Positions 26,867 to 36,704 of a stretch of DNA of 64,000 nucleotides are shown piece by piece. Made by a program: the position numbers and the translations under genes. The number at the start of each line of letters is the position of its first letter. Position 1 is the first letter of the stretch. This stretch comes from Paenibacillus polymyxa (lineage in GTDB: Bacteria > Bacillota > Bacilli > Paenibacillales > Paenibacillaceae): the NCBI RefSeq assembly GCF_015710975.1, contig NZ_CP049783.1, positions 4,135,501 to 4,199,500 on the forward strand. Reading direction: 5' to 3'. The notes under the pieces were generated by a model that was not told the DNA's origin, searched no databases, and worked only from the letters and a program-made list of their open reading frames with translations.

Positions 26867-28210
26867 ATGACATTTCAAAAAGTATTAATCGCGAACCGTG
26901 GAGAAATTGCAGTTCGTATCATTCGCGCTTGCCGCGAAATGAATATTTCGACAGTTGCCGTCTATTCGGAAGCTGACAAGGATTCGTTACATGTGCGTCT
27001 CGCAGATGAGGCTTACTGTATCGGACCGACGTTGTCTAAGGACAGCTATCTTAATTTTACGAACCTGATGAGTGTTGCTACATTGACTGAATGTGATGCC
27101 ATTCATCCAGGTTACGGATTTTTGGCGGAAAATGCAGACTTCGCTGAAATTTGCGAATCATGCAATATTACGTTTATTGGACCTTCTCCTGGAGCAATTA
27201 ACAAAATGGGAGATAAGGCTGTCGCCAAGCAGACCATGAAGGATGCTGGGGTTCCGGTTATTCCAGGTTCAGACGGACTGGTTGAGGATGTACAGGATGC
27301 AATCAGTATCGCACGTGATATCGGATATCCGGTCATTATCAAGGCCACAGCAGGTGGTGGTGGTAAAGGTATTCGTATTGCTGAAGATGAGGATAATCTT
27401 ATCCAGCAAATCACGACTGCTCAGCAGGAAGCGCAGAAGGCCTTTGGTAATGCGGGCGTGTATCTGGAAAAATATTTGACAGGTATGAAACACGTGGAAA
27501 TACAGATCATAGCGGACAAGCATGGTAATGTTGCCTACTTGGGTGAACGGGACTGCTCTGTTCAGCGTCGTCGTCAGAAGTTGTTGGAGGAGGCACCATG
27601 TCCAGTACTTTCGCAGGATGTTCGTGAAGAAATGGGACAGGCAGCTGTTCGTGCAGCTTTGGCCGTTCAATACTCTGGCGCAGGTACGCTTGAATTTTTG
27701 CTTGGTCCGGACAATAAATTCTATTTCATGGAAATGAACACACGTATTCAGGTGGAGCACCCAGTAACAGAAATGATTACCGGTGTAGACCTGATTAAAG
27801 AAATGATTTCGGTTGCTGAAGGGCATCCGCTTTCCTTTACACAGGAAGAAGTCACGATTAATGGGTGGGCAATCGAATGCCGTATTAACGCTGAGGACCC
27901 GGATCGTAATTTTATGCCTGCACCGGGTAAAATCGGATTTTATCTGCCTCCGGGCGGTCCTGGAGTGCGGGTAGACAGCGCTGCTTATCCAGGTTATAGC
28001 ATTCCTCCTTATTATGACTCTATGATTGCCAAGCTGATTGTATGGGCGCCTACACGGCAGGAGGCGATTGCCAAAATGAAGCGGGCTTTAGCTGAGTTTG
28101 CTATTGAGGGCATACCCACAACGATTTCTTTTCACCAGCGCTTGCTAGAGCATCCAACCTTTATTGAAGGCGATTTTGATATTAAATTTTTGGAGGAAAA
28201 CGAAGTTTAA
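26867..28210 (+). CDS. accC: Biotin carboxylase subunit of acetyl-CoA carboxylase
   Basis: ATP-dependent carboxylation of biotin on AccB. The 447-residue ATP-grasp enzyme shows the N-terminal [17 protein letters not shown], the glycine-rich ATP loop [14 protein letters not shown] (about residues 159-172), and the active-site [14 protein letters not shown] (about 287-300). Length is normal. The start has GGGAGGATAAAGTC upstream; the gap to accB is 60 bp. Confidence 0.98.
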   Translation: MTFQKVLIANRGEIAVRIIRACREMNISTVAVYSEADKDSLHVRLADEAYCIGPTLSKDSYLNFTNLMSVATLTECDAIHPGYGFLAENADFAEICESCNITFIGPSPGAINKMGDKAVAKQTMKDAGVPVIPGSDGLVEDVQDAISIARDIGYPVIIKATAGGGGKGIRIAEDEDNLIQQITTAQQEAQKAFGNAGVYLEKYLTGMKHVEIQIIADKHGNVAYLGERDCSVQRRRQKLLEEAPCPVLSQDVREEMGQAAVRAALAVQYSGAGTLEFLLGPDNKFYFMEMNTRIQVEHPVTEMITGVDLIKEMISVAEGHPLSFTQEEVTINGWAIECRINAEDPDRNFMPAPGKIGFYLPPGGPGVRVDSAAYPGYSIPPYYDSMIAKLIVWAPTRQEAIAKMKRALAEFAIEGIPTTISFHQRLLEHPTFIEGDFDIKFLEENEV

Positions 28211-28335
28211 TCGGTATATTTCCTCAGTTTGTCATAATGAACGCCAAATGATATAGTATGGATAATAAGTGAGCATGTCTGCTTTGATATCCAAAGCTGG
28301 AATGAAACTTATTTTGACCGAAAGGTGTTGAAGGT

Positions 28336-28749
28336 ATGAGCACAGTGCCAACCGAATTCGAACGTACAGAAATTGGGGAAATTCAAATTGCCCCGGAAGT
28401 TATTGAAGTCATTGCCGGACTGGCTACCGTTGAAGTACCAGGTGTAGCGGGAATGAGTGGCGGATTTGCTGGCGGATTTGCCGAACTGCTAGGCCGCAAA
28501 AATTTATCTAAAGGTGTAAAAGTGGAAGTCGGACAGCGTGAAGCTGCTGTAGACGTCTCCGTCATTATTGAGTATGGTAACCGTCTGCCTGAGGTGGCTG
28601 CTGCTATTCAGCATAATGTTAAGCGTTCCATTGAAAACATGACAGGTCTTAACGTGGTAGAAGTGAACGTGCAAATTCATGATGTTCAATTCAAAAATGC
28701 TGAAAAAGTAGAAGAGCCGGAAGTGCTGGGCGCCGGACGGGTTAAATAG
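28336..28749 (+). CDS. yqhY: Asp23/Gls24 family envelope stress protein (YqhY)
   Basis: A 137-residue Asp23/Gls24-family protein. The domain shows IAPEVIEVIAGLATVEVPGV and VDVSVIIEYGNRLPEVA, the family core. In B. subtilis yqhY follows accBC and its loss is linked to acetyl-CoA carboxylase misregulation. Here it is followed by amaP and a DUF2273 gene, a trio that in Staphylococcus anchors Asp23 at the membrane. Confidence 0.93.
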   Translation: MSTVPTEFERTEIGEIQIAPEVIEVIAGLATVEVPGVAGMSGGFAGGFAELLGRKNLSKGVKVEVGQREAAVDVSVIIEYGNRLPEVAAAIQHNVKRSIENMTGLNVVEVNVQIHDVQFKNAEKVEEPEVLGAGRVK

Positions 28750-28764
28750 AGCGATACTTTGTAC

Positions 28765-28794
28765 AAACCCCCGACCCTTATGGGTCGAGGGTTT
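28765..28794 (+). other. Strong hairpin between yqhY and amaP
   Basis: AAACCC-C-CGACCC pairs with GGGTCG-AGGGTTT around TTAT, but only ACTCTAATTTA follows, not a T-run. It could be a weak terminator or an mRNA processing/stability element that sets the ratio of yqhY to amaP. Confidence 0.5.
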
Positions 28795-28822
28795 ACTCTA
28801 ATTTAAGGAGGCTGTGCGTTTC

Positions 28823-29362
28823 GTGGCTAAAGTTATGGACAGACTTCTGCTGTTTTTGTACAGCTTAAGTATCGGAATTATCTCCATTCTCGCCATCCTC
28901 CTCCTGAGCGGGGCCATTCCGTATGTTTTAAGTATTGAGGATGAGCGAGTGGTGTGGTTTACCAGCTTGATTATTGCAGGAGTTCTGTTGTTATTGAGTC
29001 TTCGGGTTTTTTATATCTCTATTCGACGGAACCAAACCGTACAGCATTCTATTGATCAGCGAACCGAATACGGTGATATTCAGATTTCGGTGGATACCAT
29101 CGAAAACCTGTGCCTCAAAGCGGCTTCCCGATTTCGCGGGATGCAGGATCTGAAAGCACGCGTTCGTGTGTTGGAATCGGGACTTGATATTACGATTCGG
29201 GCGATTGTTGACGGGGAAAGCTCCATTCCGGTGTTAACCTCCGAGGTACAAAAGGGGGTACACGACCATGTGGAAGAGATTACAGGAATTCCAGTATCCA
29301 ATGTGTCGGTGTACATCGCTAATGTTTCTCAGTCACCAAGCTTTAAGAGTCGTGTGGAATAG
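28823..29362 (+). CDS. amaP: Alkaline shock response membrane anchor protein AmaP
   Basis: A 179-residue protein with two N-terminal membrane helices (LLLFLYSLSIGIISILAILL and FTSLIIAGVLLLLSLRVFYI), followed by a cytoplasmic domain similar in pattern to Asp23 (VDTIENLCLKAASRF...). GTG 28823 lies 11 bases after AAGGAGG and is preferred to GTG 28814, which is too close. In Staphylococcus aureus AmaP tethers Asp23 to the membrane. Confidence 0.88.
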   Translation: MAKVMDRLLLFLYSLSIGIISILAILLLSGAIPYVLSIEDERVVWFTSLIIAGVLLLLSLRVFYISIRRNQTVQHSIDQRTEYGDIQISVDTIENLCLKAASRFRGMQDLKARVRVLESGLDITIRAIVDGESSIPVLTSEVQKGVHDHVEEITGIPVSNVSVYIANVSQSPSFKSRVE

Positions 29363-29377
29363 AGGTGATTTTCCCTG

Positions 29378-29611
29378 ATGCCCTGGAAAGAAATATGGGG
29401 AAGTTACAAGGGCCGGATCATGGGGATCACGGCTGGTATTTTTTTCGGTTTTATTTACTTGTGGGCAGGCTTTTGGAATATGTTGTTCTTTGCATTGATG
29501 GTGTTCATCGGATATACGCTAGGAAGACGTAGCGATTCAGCGCTTGGTCCATTCTTCCCTTGGAAAGAATGGAGCGAATGGTTGTCGCAGCGTTGGCGTC
29601 CTTTTAAATGA
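29378..29611 (+). CDS. DUF2273 small membrane protein
   Basis: A 77-residue protein with two hydrophobic helices (GRIMGITAGIFFGFIYLWAGFW region, then MLFFALMVFIGYTLGRR), typical of DUF2273 proteins encoded beside amaP and asp23. Function unknown; probably part of the membrane complex with AmaP. It starts 15 bp after amaP and is closed by a terminator. Confidence 0.88.
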   Translation: MPWKEIWGSYKGRIMGITAGIFFGFIYLWAGFWNMLFFALMVFIGYTLGRRSDSALGPFFPWKEWSEWLSQRWRPFK

Positions 29612-29696
29612 ACCCTGTGATACGTGTTCTCCAAAATACAGCTGTAGCTTATTTGCGCCCAACGGTTTTGGAGGATGCGTTCACAGGTTTTTTTGT
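29611..29696 (+). terminator. Long terminator after the amaP cluster
   Basis: An outer AACCCTGTGA/TCACAGGTT stem encloses a long stem in which GTTCTCCAAAA pairs with TTTTGGAGGAT (with G-U pairs), followed by TTTTTTT. It separates the amaP genes from nusB. Confidence 0.85.
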
Positions 29697-29747
29697 GGAA
29701 ATTGGTTAGAATGAAAAATAGATATAGGCAAGCGTAGGAGGCAGGGC

Positions 29748-30197
29748 ATGAAAAGACGTCTGGCGAGGGAATTAGCGGTACAGAGTATGTACCATATGGA
29801 AATGAATGAAGTGGAAGCGGCGGCAGCTGTGGACATGCTGCTTCAGGAAGCGGCTGAGGAAAACGAAGCCGAAGTCGTAATTAAAAATGCGGCAGTGTTA
29901 AGAGCGTATGTTTTGGAGCATGTGCGTGGCACATGGGAGCACAAGGAAGCGATTGACGGGCTGTTGGCGGATTACCTGAAAGGCTGGCAGATCAGCCGAC
30001 TTTCGCGTGTAGATCGTCAAATTTTGAGGCTTGCGGTATATGAAATGATTTTCCGCGAGGATGTTCCAGCCAAGGTAGCAGTCAATGAAGCCATTGAGTT
30101 GTCGAAGCACTTTGGTACCGAGGAATCGGGTAAATTTGTTAATGGTGTGCTGGGACGAGTGATACAAGAGCTGGAGCAATTGAAAGCACGTTTTTAA
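29748..30197 (+). CDS. nusB: Transcription antitermination protein NusB
   Basis: An RNA-binding antitermination factor for rRNA operons, 149 residues, all-helical. Family segments are KRRLARELAVQSMYHMEM at the N-terminus, LSRVDRQILRLAVYEM near residue 85 and VAVNEAIELSKHFG/FVNGVLGRV at the C-terminus. AGGAGGCAGGGC precedes the ATG. Confidence 0.97.
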   Translation: MKRRLARELAVQSMYHMEMNEVEAAAAVDMLLQEAAEENEAEVVIKNAAVLRAYVLEHVRGTWEHKEAIDGLLADYLKGWQISRLSRVDRQILRLAVYEMIFREDVPAKVAVNEAIELSKHFGTEESGKFVNGVLGRVIQELEQLKARF

Positions 30198-30234
30198 TTA
30201 GAGACTACTGAATCAGGTTGGGGAGTGGTTAAAC

Positions 30235-31092
30235 ATGTCAGCACCGATCATTGATGGTAAACAAATCTCTCAGGATATTCGGGCAAGCATTCAGCAAGAG
30301 GTCATTCGTTTGAAAGAACACAGCTTTCAACCCGGACTGGCTGTTGTACTGGTAGGCGAAGATCCTGCTTCTCAGGTGTATGTTAAAAATAAGGAAAAGG
30401 CGTGTCATGATCTCGGCTATTACTCTGAGGTTCATCGATTGGCGGCAGATACTTCGCAAGAAGCATTACTGAAACTGGTGGATAAGCTGAATCATCAAAG
30501 TAATATCCATGGGATTTTGGTGCAACTGCCATTGCCAAAGCATATTCAGGAAAAAGCTGTCATTGACGCGATTGCAGTGGAGAAAGATGTTGACGGATTT
30601 CATCCGGTAAACGTAGGGAATCTGGTCATCGGCGATGATAGCCTATTGCCTTGCACTCCCGCTGGAGTCATTGAGTTAATCAAACGCGCTGGAGTAGAAA
30701 TAGCTGGTAAACATGCAGTTGTTATTGGTCGCAGTAATATCGTGGGCAAGCCGGTATCATTATTGCTGCAGCGTGAAAATGCTACGGTTACGATGTGTCA
30801 CTCTCGTACAGCGAATATTGCCGAGCTCAGTAAACAAGCGGATATTTTGGTCGTTGCCATCGGCAAAGCCAATTTCATCGATGCTTCGTATGTAAAGCCG
30901 GGTGCAGTAGTTATCGATGTGGGAATGAATCGTCTGGAGAACGGAAAGCTGGCGGGTGACGTTGATTTTGAGAGCGTAAAGCAAGTGTCCGGTCCGATTA
31001 CGCCTGTTCCCGGCGGAGTAGGCCCAATGACAATTACAATGCTGATGCAAAATACGCTCGTAGCGGCCAAGCGGTCGCACGGTTTGGCATAA
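30235..31092 (+). CDS. folD: Methylenetetrahydrofolate dehydrogenase/cyclohydrolase FolD
   Basis: A bifunctional one-carbon enzyme (5,10-methylene-THF to 10-formyl-THF). The 285-residue protein shows the catalytic [13 protein letters not shown] (active-site Lys), the QLPLPKH motif, [17 protein letters not shown] (Rossmann NADP site) and the C-terminal [14 protein letters not shown]. All key motifs are intact. Confidence 0.98.
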   Translation: MSAPIIDGKQISQDIRASIQQEVIRLKEHSFQPGLAVVLVGEDPASQVYVKNKEKACHDLGYYSEVHRLAADTSQEALLKLVDKLNHQSNIHGILVQLPLPKHIQEKAVIDAIAVEKDVDGFHPVNVGNLVIGDDSLLPCTPAGVIELIKRAGVEIAGKHAVVIGRSNIVGKPVSLLLQRENATVTMCHSRTANIAELSKQADILVVAIGKANFIDASYVKPGAVVIDVGMNRLENGKLAGDVDFESVKQVSGPITPVPGGVGPMTITMLMQNTLVAAKRSHGLA

Positions 31093-31104
31093 AGGCAGCT
31101 GCCT

Positions 31105-32472
31105 GTGGCTGAACAACAACGTATTTATTCTATACAGGACCTGAATCGCTATATCCGGATGAAACTGGAATCCGATCAGGTGCTGACTGATGTATGGATA
31201 CGCGGGGAAATTTCTAACTTTACGCATCATTCGAGTGGTCACATGTATTTTACGCTCAAGGATGAAGGGAGCCGCATACGTTCGATTATGTTTGCAACTC
31301 ATAATAGACGGCTCCCTTTCGTACCGAAAGAAGGTACGCGTGTTATCGCCCGGGGAAACGTATCCGTGTATGAACGGGATGGTCAGTATCAATTTTATGC
31401 GACTCAAATGCAGCCTGACGGTATAGGCAGCCTTTATCTGGCATATGAACAACTCAAACAAAAGCTTGATGCAGAAGGGCTGTTTGATACCACTCGCAAA
31501 CGGAATCTCCCTGCTCACCCTGCAACCATTGGCGTAATTACGTCACCGACCGGAGCGGCTGTGCGTGATATTATCACTACACTTCAACGGCGATACCCGC
31601 AGGCTGGAATCGTGTTGTATCCAGTTCTTGTGCAAGGAAAAGGTGCTGCCCCCTCGATCGTTAAGGCAATTGAAGCCATGAATCGTATGCAGGAGGTTCA
31701 GGTGATGATCGTCGGACGGGGTGGTGGTTCCTTAGAAGAACTGTGGGCCTTTAATGAGGAAGCGGTTGCGCGTGCCATTTACGCATCGGTCATTCCTGTG
31801 ATTTCGGCCGTTGGACACGAAACGGATTTTACCATTGCCGATTTTGTGGCTGACTTACGCGCAGCGACGCCGACCGCAGCAGCTGAGCTGGCTGTGCCTC
31901 ATCAGGGAGAGCTTCGGGATCAGCTGCTTCAGCGGGAGCAGCGGTTGCGTAATGCCCTTAGGCAGCGGTTGGAAGCCAGTCGTGAACGCTTGATGAGGCT
32001 TCGGCGTTCGCCAGTGTTGCTGCATCCGCGCCGCTACATGCTCCAGCATGCAGAGCGGATGGACATGCTGCATCAGCGTCTGATCCGCGCAGCGGCTAAC
32101 CGTGCACGCTTAAACGCAGAGAAAAACGCGCGTATGCGTCAGGTACTAGAGCGGTTTAATCCGCGTGAACAAATTCGTTCGGCGCGCAAGCAGACGGATA
32201 TGGCACAACGTCAGCTGGAGTCTGCGATGCGTGCGATCACAAAAACGGGGCGGCAGCAGCTGCATACCGGAATTCGTCAGCTGGACGCGCTGAGTCCGCT
32301 CAAAGTCATGGCCCGAGGCTACAGCTTGGTATACGATGAGCAGGAGAAACGGCTAATCAAGTCGCTCAAAGATGTACAACCGGGAGATTCTATCAAGATA
32401 AAAGTGAGTGACGGACAGTTAGACTGTCAAGTATGGGGAATGAAGGAGGACGCGAAGCACGGTGGCGAATGA
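31105..32472 (+). CDS. xseA: Exodeoxyribonuclease VII large subunit
   Basis: Catalytic subunit of the single-strand exonuclease ExoVII, 455 residues. An N-terminal OB-fold (DVWIRGEISNFTHHSSGHMYF) is followed by the catalytic domain with GVITSPTGAAVRDI, GRGGGSLEELWAFN and SAVGHETDFTIADFVADLRAATPTAAAE (quoted in part), then a long Arg-rich coiled coil. The start is GTG 31105, 12 bp after folD. Its end overlaps xseB by 11 bp. Confidence 0.96.
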   Translation: MAEQQRIYSIQDLNRYIRMKLESDQVLTDVWIRGEISNFTHHSSGHMYFTLKDEGSRIRSIMFATHNRRLPFVPKEGTRVIARGNVSVYERDGQYQFYATQMQPDGIGSLYLAYEQLKQKLDAEGLFDTTRKRNLPAHPATIGVITSPTGAAVRDIITTLQRRYPQAGIVLYPVLVQGKGAAPSIVKAIEAMNRMQEVQVMIVGRGGGSLEELWAFNEEAVARAIYASVIPVISAVGHETDFTIADFVADLRAATPTAAAELAVPHQGELRDQLLQREQRLRNALRQRLEASRERLMRLRRSPVLLHPRRYMLQHAERMDMLHQRLIRAAANRARLNAEKNARMRQVLERFNPREQIRSARKQTDMAQRQLESAMRAITKTGRQQLHTGIRQLDALSPLKVMARGYSLVYDEQEKRLIKSLKDVQPGDSIKIKVSDGQLDCQVWGMKEDAKHGGE

Positions 32473-32722
32473 AGCGGAATTGAATTTTGAAGCGGCCATG
32501 GCCGCTCTTGAAGAAATTGTCGGACAACTGGAGCATGGAGACGTTCCTCTGGAGCAAGCCATTGATTTGTTCCAGCGGGGGATGAAGCTGTCTCAGCTTT
32601 GCAGTCAGAAGCTGGAACAGGTCGAACGTAAAATTGAAATGATCGTGGAAGAGGATGGAGATTTGCGCAAGAAGCCTTTCGGCGGCGGATTGGATGAAAA
32701 CGGCGGTGAAGGGCTTGAATAG
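32462..32722 (+). CDS. xseB: Exodeoxyribonuclease VII small subunit
   Basis: The small ExoVII subunit, 86 residues, with the typical helical hairpin FEAAMAALEEIVGQLEHGDVPLEQAIDLFQRGM. The start is GTG 32462 inside xseA behind AAGGAGG, so the two are translationally coupled. The C-terminal tail is Gly/Glu-rich, and its end overlaps the probable ispA start. Confidence 0.95.
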   Translation: MANEAELNFEAAMAALEEIVGQLEHGDVPLEQAIDLFQRGMKLSQLCSQKLEQVERKIEMIVEEDGDLRKKPFGGGLDENGGEGLE

Positions 32723-33617
32723 ACTGTCGTTCAAGGAATATTTGACAGTGACGGCGGATGCAGTTTCGTCTGCATTGACCGAGCAGTTTCCGGCGCATTG
32801 GGACATTCCAGATGTTCTTCGAGAATCTATGAACTATTCACTGACCGCAGGCGGTAAACGGCTGCGGCCTCTGCTTGTGATCGCCGCTGCGGAAGCATTT
32901 GGTGGAAGCAGGGAAGCGGCGTTGCCAGTAGCATGTGCGGTAGAAATGGTACATACGTATTCCCTCATTCACGACGACTTGCCGGCGATGGATGATGATG
33001 ATTATCGGCGAGGAAAGCTGACGAATCATAAGGTATACGGCGAGGCGGTTGCTGTTCTTGCGGGCGATGCTTTGCTGACCCATGCATTTTATAGCATCGT
33101 GCAGGCGGGTCGTCGTCACGGGGTTTCTTCCGATGCGCTATTGTCCATAGTTGAGGATTTATCCGAAATGAGCGGTGCCAGAGGCATGGTAGGTGGACAG
33201 GTCGCAGATATGTCGGGCGAGCAGGGAATGACGGGGATCGAGGAACTAGAATATATCCACCTTCATAAAACGGCTGATTTGATCATTTTCTCACTCTTGG
33301 CAGGTGGACGGATTGGTGGGGCAGACAAGAGTCAACTAGAGGCGCTTCGCCGCTTTGGACGAGATCTGGGCTTGGCCTTTCAAATTCAGGACGATATATT
33401 GGATCTCATAGGCGATGAAAGCAAAATGGGGAAAAAAACGCAGAGTGATGTTGAACAGGAGAAGGTTACCTATCCGTATTTCATTGGTATGGACGCATCT
33501 CTACGACAAGTGGAGGAACTCACAGCATCTGCCAAAAAAGTGATTGCAGAAGGTGGTATTCCCGATTATTCACGCTTGCTGGAGATAGCGGATTACCTGA
33601 TGAAGCGTGATCATTAG
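32694..33617 (+). CDS. ispA: Farnesyl diphosphate synthase (geranyltranstransferase)
   Basis: Makes farnesyl diphosphate (C15) for undecaprenyl and quinone synthesis. It has both Asp-rich motifs: HDDLPAMDDDDYRRG (FARM, DDxxxxD type typical of bacterial FPPS) and QIQDDILDLIGD (SARM), with GGKRLRPLL near the N-terminus. About 307 residues from ATG 32694; GTG 32706 is an alternative. Either start overlaps xseB, indicating coupling. The next pathway gene, dxs, is only about 100 bp away. Confidence 0.94.
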   Translation: MKTAVKGLNRLSFKEYLTVTADAVSSALTEQFPAHWDIPDVLRESMNYSLTAGGKRLRPLLVIAAAEAFGGSREAALPVACAVEMVHTYSLIHDDLPAMDDDDYRRGKLTNHKVYGEAVAVLAGDALLTHAFYSIVQAGRRHGVSSDALLSIVEDLSEMSGARGMVGGQVADMSGEQGMTGIEELEYIHLHKTADLIIFSLLAGGRIGGADKSQLEALRRFGRDLGLAFQIQDDILDLIGDESKMGKKTQSDVEQEKVTYPYFIGMDASLRQVEELTASAKKVIAEGGIPDYSRLLEIADYLMKRDH

Positions 33618-33668
33618 TAGTGTTAAAACTGGTTTGACTTGTCTGCGTTTAAGCACAGTCCAAAAGTG

Positions 33669-33677
33669 TGATATAAT
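33669..33677 (+). promoter_or_regulatory. Extended -10 promoter of dxs
   Basis: TGATATAAT about 48 bp upstream of the GTG start, with no obvious -35 at the right spacing. Confidence 0.5.
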
Positions 33678-33724
33678 ACTTGTTAACTTTACACACAAAC
33701 TTGAAGGAAAGCGGGGAGATATGC

Positions 33725-35623
33725 GTGCTGCTTCCACACATAAAGCAACCAGGCGATCTGAAATCACTGTCGGTTGAGGAGTTGGCTTCTCTAGCCGAGG
33801 AAATCAGGAGCTTTTTGATTGAGAAGCTGTCCGTGACTGGGGGGCATCTGGCATCGAATCTGGGAGTGGTTGAGCTCACGATCGCCCTGCATTATTGCTA
33901 TAACAGTCCAAAGGACAAGATGATTTATGACGTTGGGCACCAAGCCTACGTGCACAAAATATTGACAGGGCGAATGGATCGTTTTGATACACTTCGTCAG
34001 CGTGATGGACTTTGTGGTTTTGTAAAAAGAAGCGAGAGCGAGCATGATGTTTGGGAAGCTGGACATAGCAGCACTTCCCTTTCGGCTGCAATGGGGATGG
34101 CCTTGGCACGTGATTTGAAGGGCGAGGACAATAAGGTTATTGCAATGATCGGGGACGGCGCGTTGACTGGGGGCATGGCCTTCGAAGCATTAAACCATAT
34201 TGGTCATGAACGTAAAAATTTAATGGTCATTCTGAATGATAATGAAATGTCCATCGCCCCGAATGTAGGGGCCATGCATAATTATTTGAGCAAAATTCGC
34301 TCGGACCGTCACTATTTGCGGGCAAAGGATGAGCTGGAAGTTTTGCTGAAAAAAATACCCGCTATAGGCGGTAAACTTGCCAAATCGGCTGGCCGCGTCA
34401 AGGACAGTCTTAAATATATGATGGTACCAGGTGTGCTGTTTGAAGAGCTGGGATTTACGTATCTTGGTCCGGTGGACGGACATGATTTGTCCAAGCTAAT
34501 TGAGACTTTTCAGCAGGCTGATAACGTGACTGGCCCTGTATTAGTGCATGTCGTAACCACCAAGGGTAAAGGCTATAAGCCTGCGGAGGCCGATTCACAC
34601 AAGTGGCACGGCATCAGTCCATACAAAATTGAATCAGGTCAGGTACTCAAAGCTGTAGGCAATCCGATGTATACGGAAATTTTCGGTAGAACGCTGATTG
34701 AGCTGGCTGAACAGGATGAGCGCATCATTGCGGTCACCCCTGCAATGCCTGGTGGATCAGGACTAGTACCTTTTAGTAAAGAGTTTCCTACACGTATGAT
34801 CGACGTCGGCATTGCTGAGCAGCATGCTGCAACCATGTGTGCAGCGTTAGCAATGGAAGGGATGAAGCCGGTATTTGCGGTGTATTCCACTTTTATGCAG
34901 CGTGCATATGACCAAATTGTGCACGATATTTGTCGTCATAATGCCAATGTGATGTTCGCGATTGATCGTGCTGGTTTTGTTGGTGCAGACGGTGAAACTC
35001 ATCATGGCGTGTTTGATGTAGCATTCTTGCGTCATATCCCGAATCTTGTGCTTATGATGCCAAAGGATGAAAATGAGCTGCGTCATATGATGAAAACAGC
35101 ACTTGACTACGAAGACGGTCCAATTGCTTATCGTTACCCACGTGTTAATGTGGTTGGCGTGCCGTTGGATAAAGAATTGCGGGTTATTCCTATCGGCAGT
35201 TGGGAGCTTCTGCGTAAAGGTGAGGGCTTCGCTGTAATCGCTTCAGGACCGATGCTCCAAGTGGCGACAGAGGCTGCGGAGGCGATGAAACGTGAGGGTA
35301 TGCAAGTGGGCGTTGTGAATGCTCGCTTCCTCAAGCCTTTGGATGAGGAGATGTTGCGTGAGCTGGCCCGCCAGCATACGAAGCTGATCGTATTGGAAGA
35401 AGCTTCTGAAGCAGGAAGTTTGGGTAGTGCTGTACTGGAATTTTACGCCAAAGAAGAAATACAAGATGCACAGGTGCGCTTAATGGGGATTCCCGATCTG
35501 TTTGTGGAGCACGGCTCCATCAAAGAGCAACGCGCTGAAGTGGGACTTACCGTTGAAGCTGTGTGCTTAAAGCTGCGTAAGTGGTCCGCTGAGCCAGCAT
35601 ATGGCATGGGGCAATCTGTATAG
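33725..35623 (+). CDS. dxs: 1-deoxy-D-xylulose-5-phosphate synthase
   Basis: The first enzyme of the MEP isoprenoid pathway (pyruvate + glyceraldehyde 3-phosphate), TPP-dependent. About 632 residues from GTG 33725 behind GGGGAGA; the longer frame from TTG 33680 would cover the promoter. Landmarks: [19 protein letters not shown], the TPP/Mg motif [16 protein letters not shown], and the transketolase C-part with [17 protein letters not shown] and [15 protein letters not shown]. Complete. Confidence 0.97.
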   Translation: MLLPHIKQPGDLKSLSVEELASLAEEIRSFLIEKLSVTGGHLASNLGVVELTIALHYCYNSPKDKMIYDVGHQAYVHKILTGRMDRFDTLRQRDGLCGFVKRSESEHDVWEAGHSSTSLSAAMGMALARDLKGEDNKVIAMIGDGALTGGMAFEALNHIGHERKNLMVILNDNEMSIAPNVGAMHNYLSKIRSDRHYLRAKDELEVLLKKIPAIGGKLAKSAGRVKDSLKYMMVPGVLFEELGFTYLGPVDGHDLSKLIETFQQADNVTGPVLVHVVTTKGKGYKPAEADSHKWHGISPYKIESGQVLKAVGNPMYTEIFGRTLIELAEQDERIIAVTPAMPGGSGLVPFSKEFPTRMIDVGIAEQHAATMCAALAMEGMKPVFAVYSTFMQRAYDQIVHDICRHNANVMFAIDRAGFVGADGETHHGVFDVAFLRHIPNLVLMMPKDENELRHMMKTALDYEDGPIAYRYPRVNVVGVPLDKELRVIPIGSWELLRKGEGFAVIASGPMLQVATEAAEAMKREGMQVGVVNARFLKPLDEEMLRELARQHTKLIVLEEASEAGSLGSAVLEFYAKEEIQDAQVRLMGIPDLFVEHGSIKEQRAEVGLTVEAVCLKLRKWSAEPAYGMGQSV

Positions 35624-35698
35624 GATAACTTAAAGTAAACAACATGATTTTATAAAAAGTATGACAAGAGCAGCCTGGCTGCCTAAAGGGAGATTAAC

Positions 35699-36550
35699 AT
35701 GTCTGTTCCGAAGGAACGCATTGATGTATTGCTTGTAGAACAAGGTTTTTTTGAAAGCCGCGAAAAAGCTAAAGCCGCGATCATGGCAGGTTTAGTGTTG
35801 GCGGGCAGTGAACGGATCGAGAAAGCGGGAATGAAGGTACCACGTTCCAGTGAGCTTAAAGTTAAAGGTTCGGTGCATCCGTATGTAAGCCGTGGAGGGT
35901 TGAAGCTCGAAAAGGCCATCCGTCAATTCGAGCTGGACATGAAGGGCAGGACGATGCTAGATATCGGTTCATCAACCGGAGGCTTTACGGATTGTGCGCT
36001 TCAACATGGAGCTCAGTACGTGTATGCCATTGACGTGGGCTATAATCAGCTGGATTGGTCACTTCGTAATGATGAGCGTGTATGCGTTATGGAGAAAACG
36101 AATTTCAGATATATGACACCTGCGGATTTGAGCGGTCCTGTGCCTAATTTCGCAAGTATTGATGTTTCTTTTATCTCGTTACGAATTATTTTGCCGCCAT
36201 TGCTTGCATTGCTGCATCAACCTGCTGATATTGTAGCTCTAATCAAGCCTCAATTCGAAGCTGGTCGCGAAAAGGTTGGGAAATCTGGCGTGGTTCGAGA
36301 ACCTGCTACGCATAATGAAGTGTTGCAGACCATCTTGATGTTTGCACATGAGCTTGGACTTACGTTGCAAGGCTTGGCCTTTTCCCCGATTACAGGCGGC
36401 GAAGGAAATATTGAATTTTTAGCGCATTGGCGTTTGGATGGGCTCCCGGCCGCAGAATCGCAGCTGGAAAAGATGGATTACAGTCCACTGATTGAACGAA
36501 CTGTTCAGGAAGCAGGTCAGACTTTTAATAATGGCCCATCGCGTAAGTGA
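35699..36550 (+). CDS. yqxC: TlyA family rRNA methyltransferase / S4-domain protein (YqxC)
   Basis: A 283-residue protein with an N-terminal S4 RNA-binding domain (ERIDVLLVEQGFFESREKAK) and a FtsJ-type methyltransferase domain: SAM loop MLDIGSSTGGFTDCALQHGA (about residues 83-102), VYAIDVGYNQLDW and IKPQFEAGREKVGK. TlyA homologues 2'-O-methylate 16S/23S rRNA. Position after dxs and before argR fits B. subtilis yqxC. Confidence 0.93.
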   Translation: MSVPKERIDVLLVEQGFFESREKAKAAIMAGLVLAGSERIEKAGMKVPRSSELKVKGSVHPYVSRGGLKLEKAIRQFELDMKGRTMLDIGSSTGGFTDCALQHGAQYVYAIDVGYNQLDWSLRNDERVCVMEKTNFRYMTPADLSGPVPNFASIDVSFISLRIILPPLLALLHQPADIVALIKPQFEAGREKVGKSGVVREPATHNEVLQTILMFAHELGLTLQGLAFSPITGGEGNIEFLAHWRLDGLPAAESQLEKMDYSPLIERTVQEAGQTFNNGPSRK

Positions 36551-36555
36551 CATTC

Positions 36556-36599
36556 AGGGGTTCTCCATGAGTTCTGTGAACTTAAGAGAACCTCTTTTT
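36556..36599 (+). terminator. Terminator of the dxs-yqxC unit
   Basis: AGGGGTTCTC pairs with GAGAACCTCT (one mismatch), with an inner GTTC/GAAC, then TTTTT. Confidence 0.8.
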
Positions 36600-36704
36600 G
36601 GTGTGAGGGATTGCTTGTAGAACTCACGTTCGCCTATAATGGATGTACAGATGAAAAGGAATTTTGCGTCATGTCCTAGAATATGTCCATGAGGTGATCG
36701 GTTC

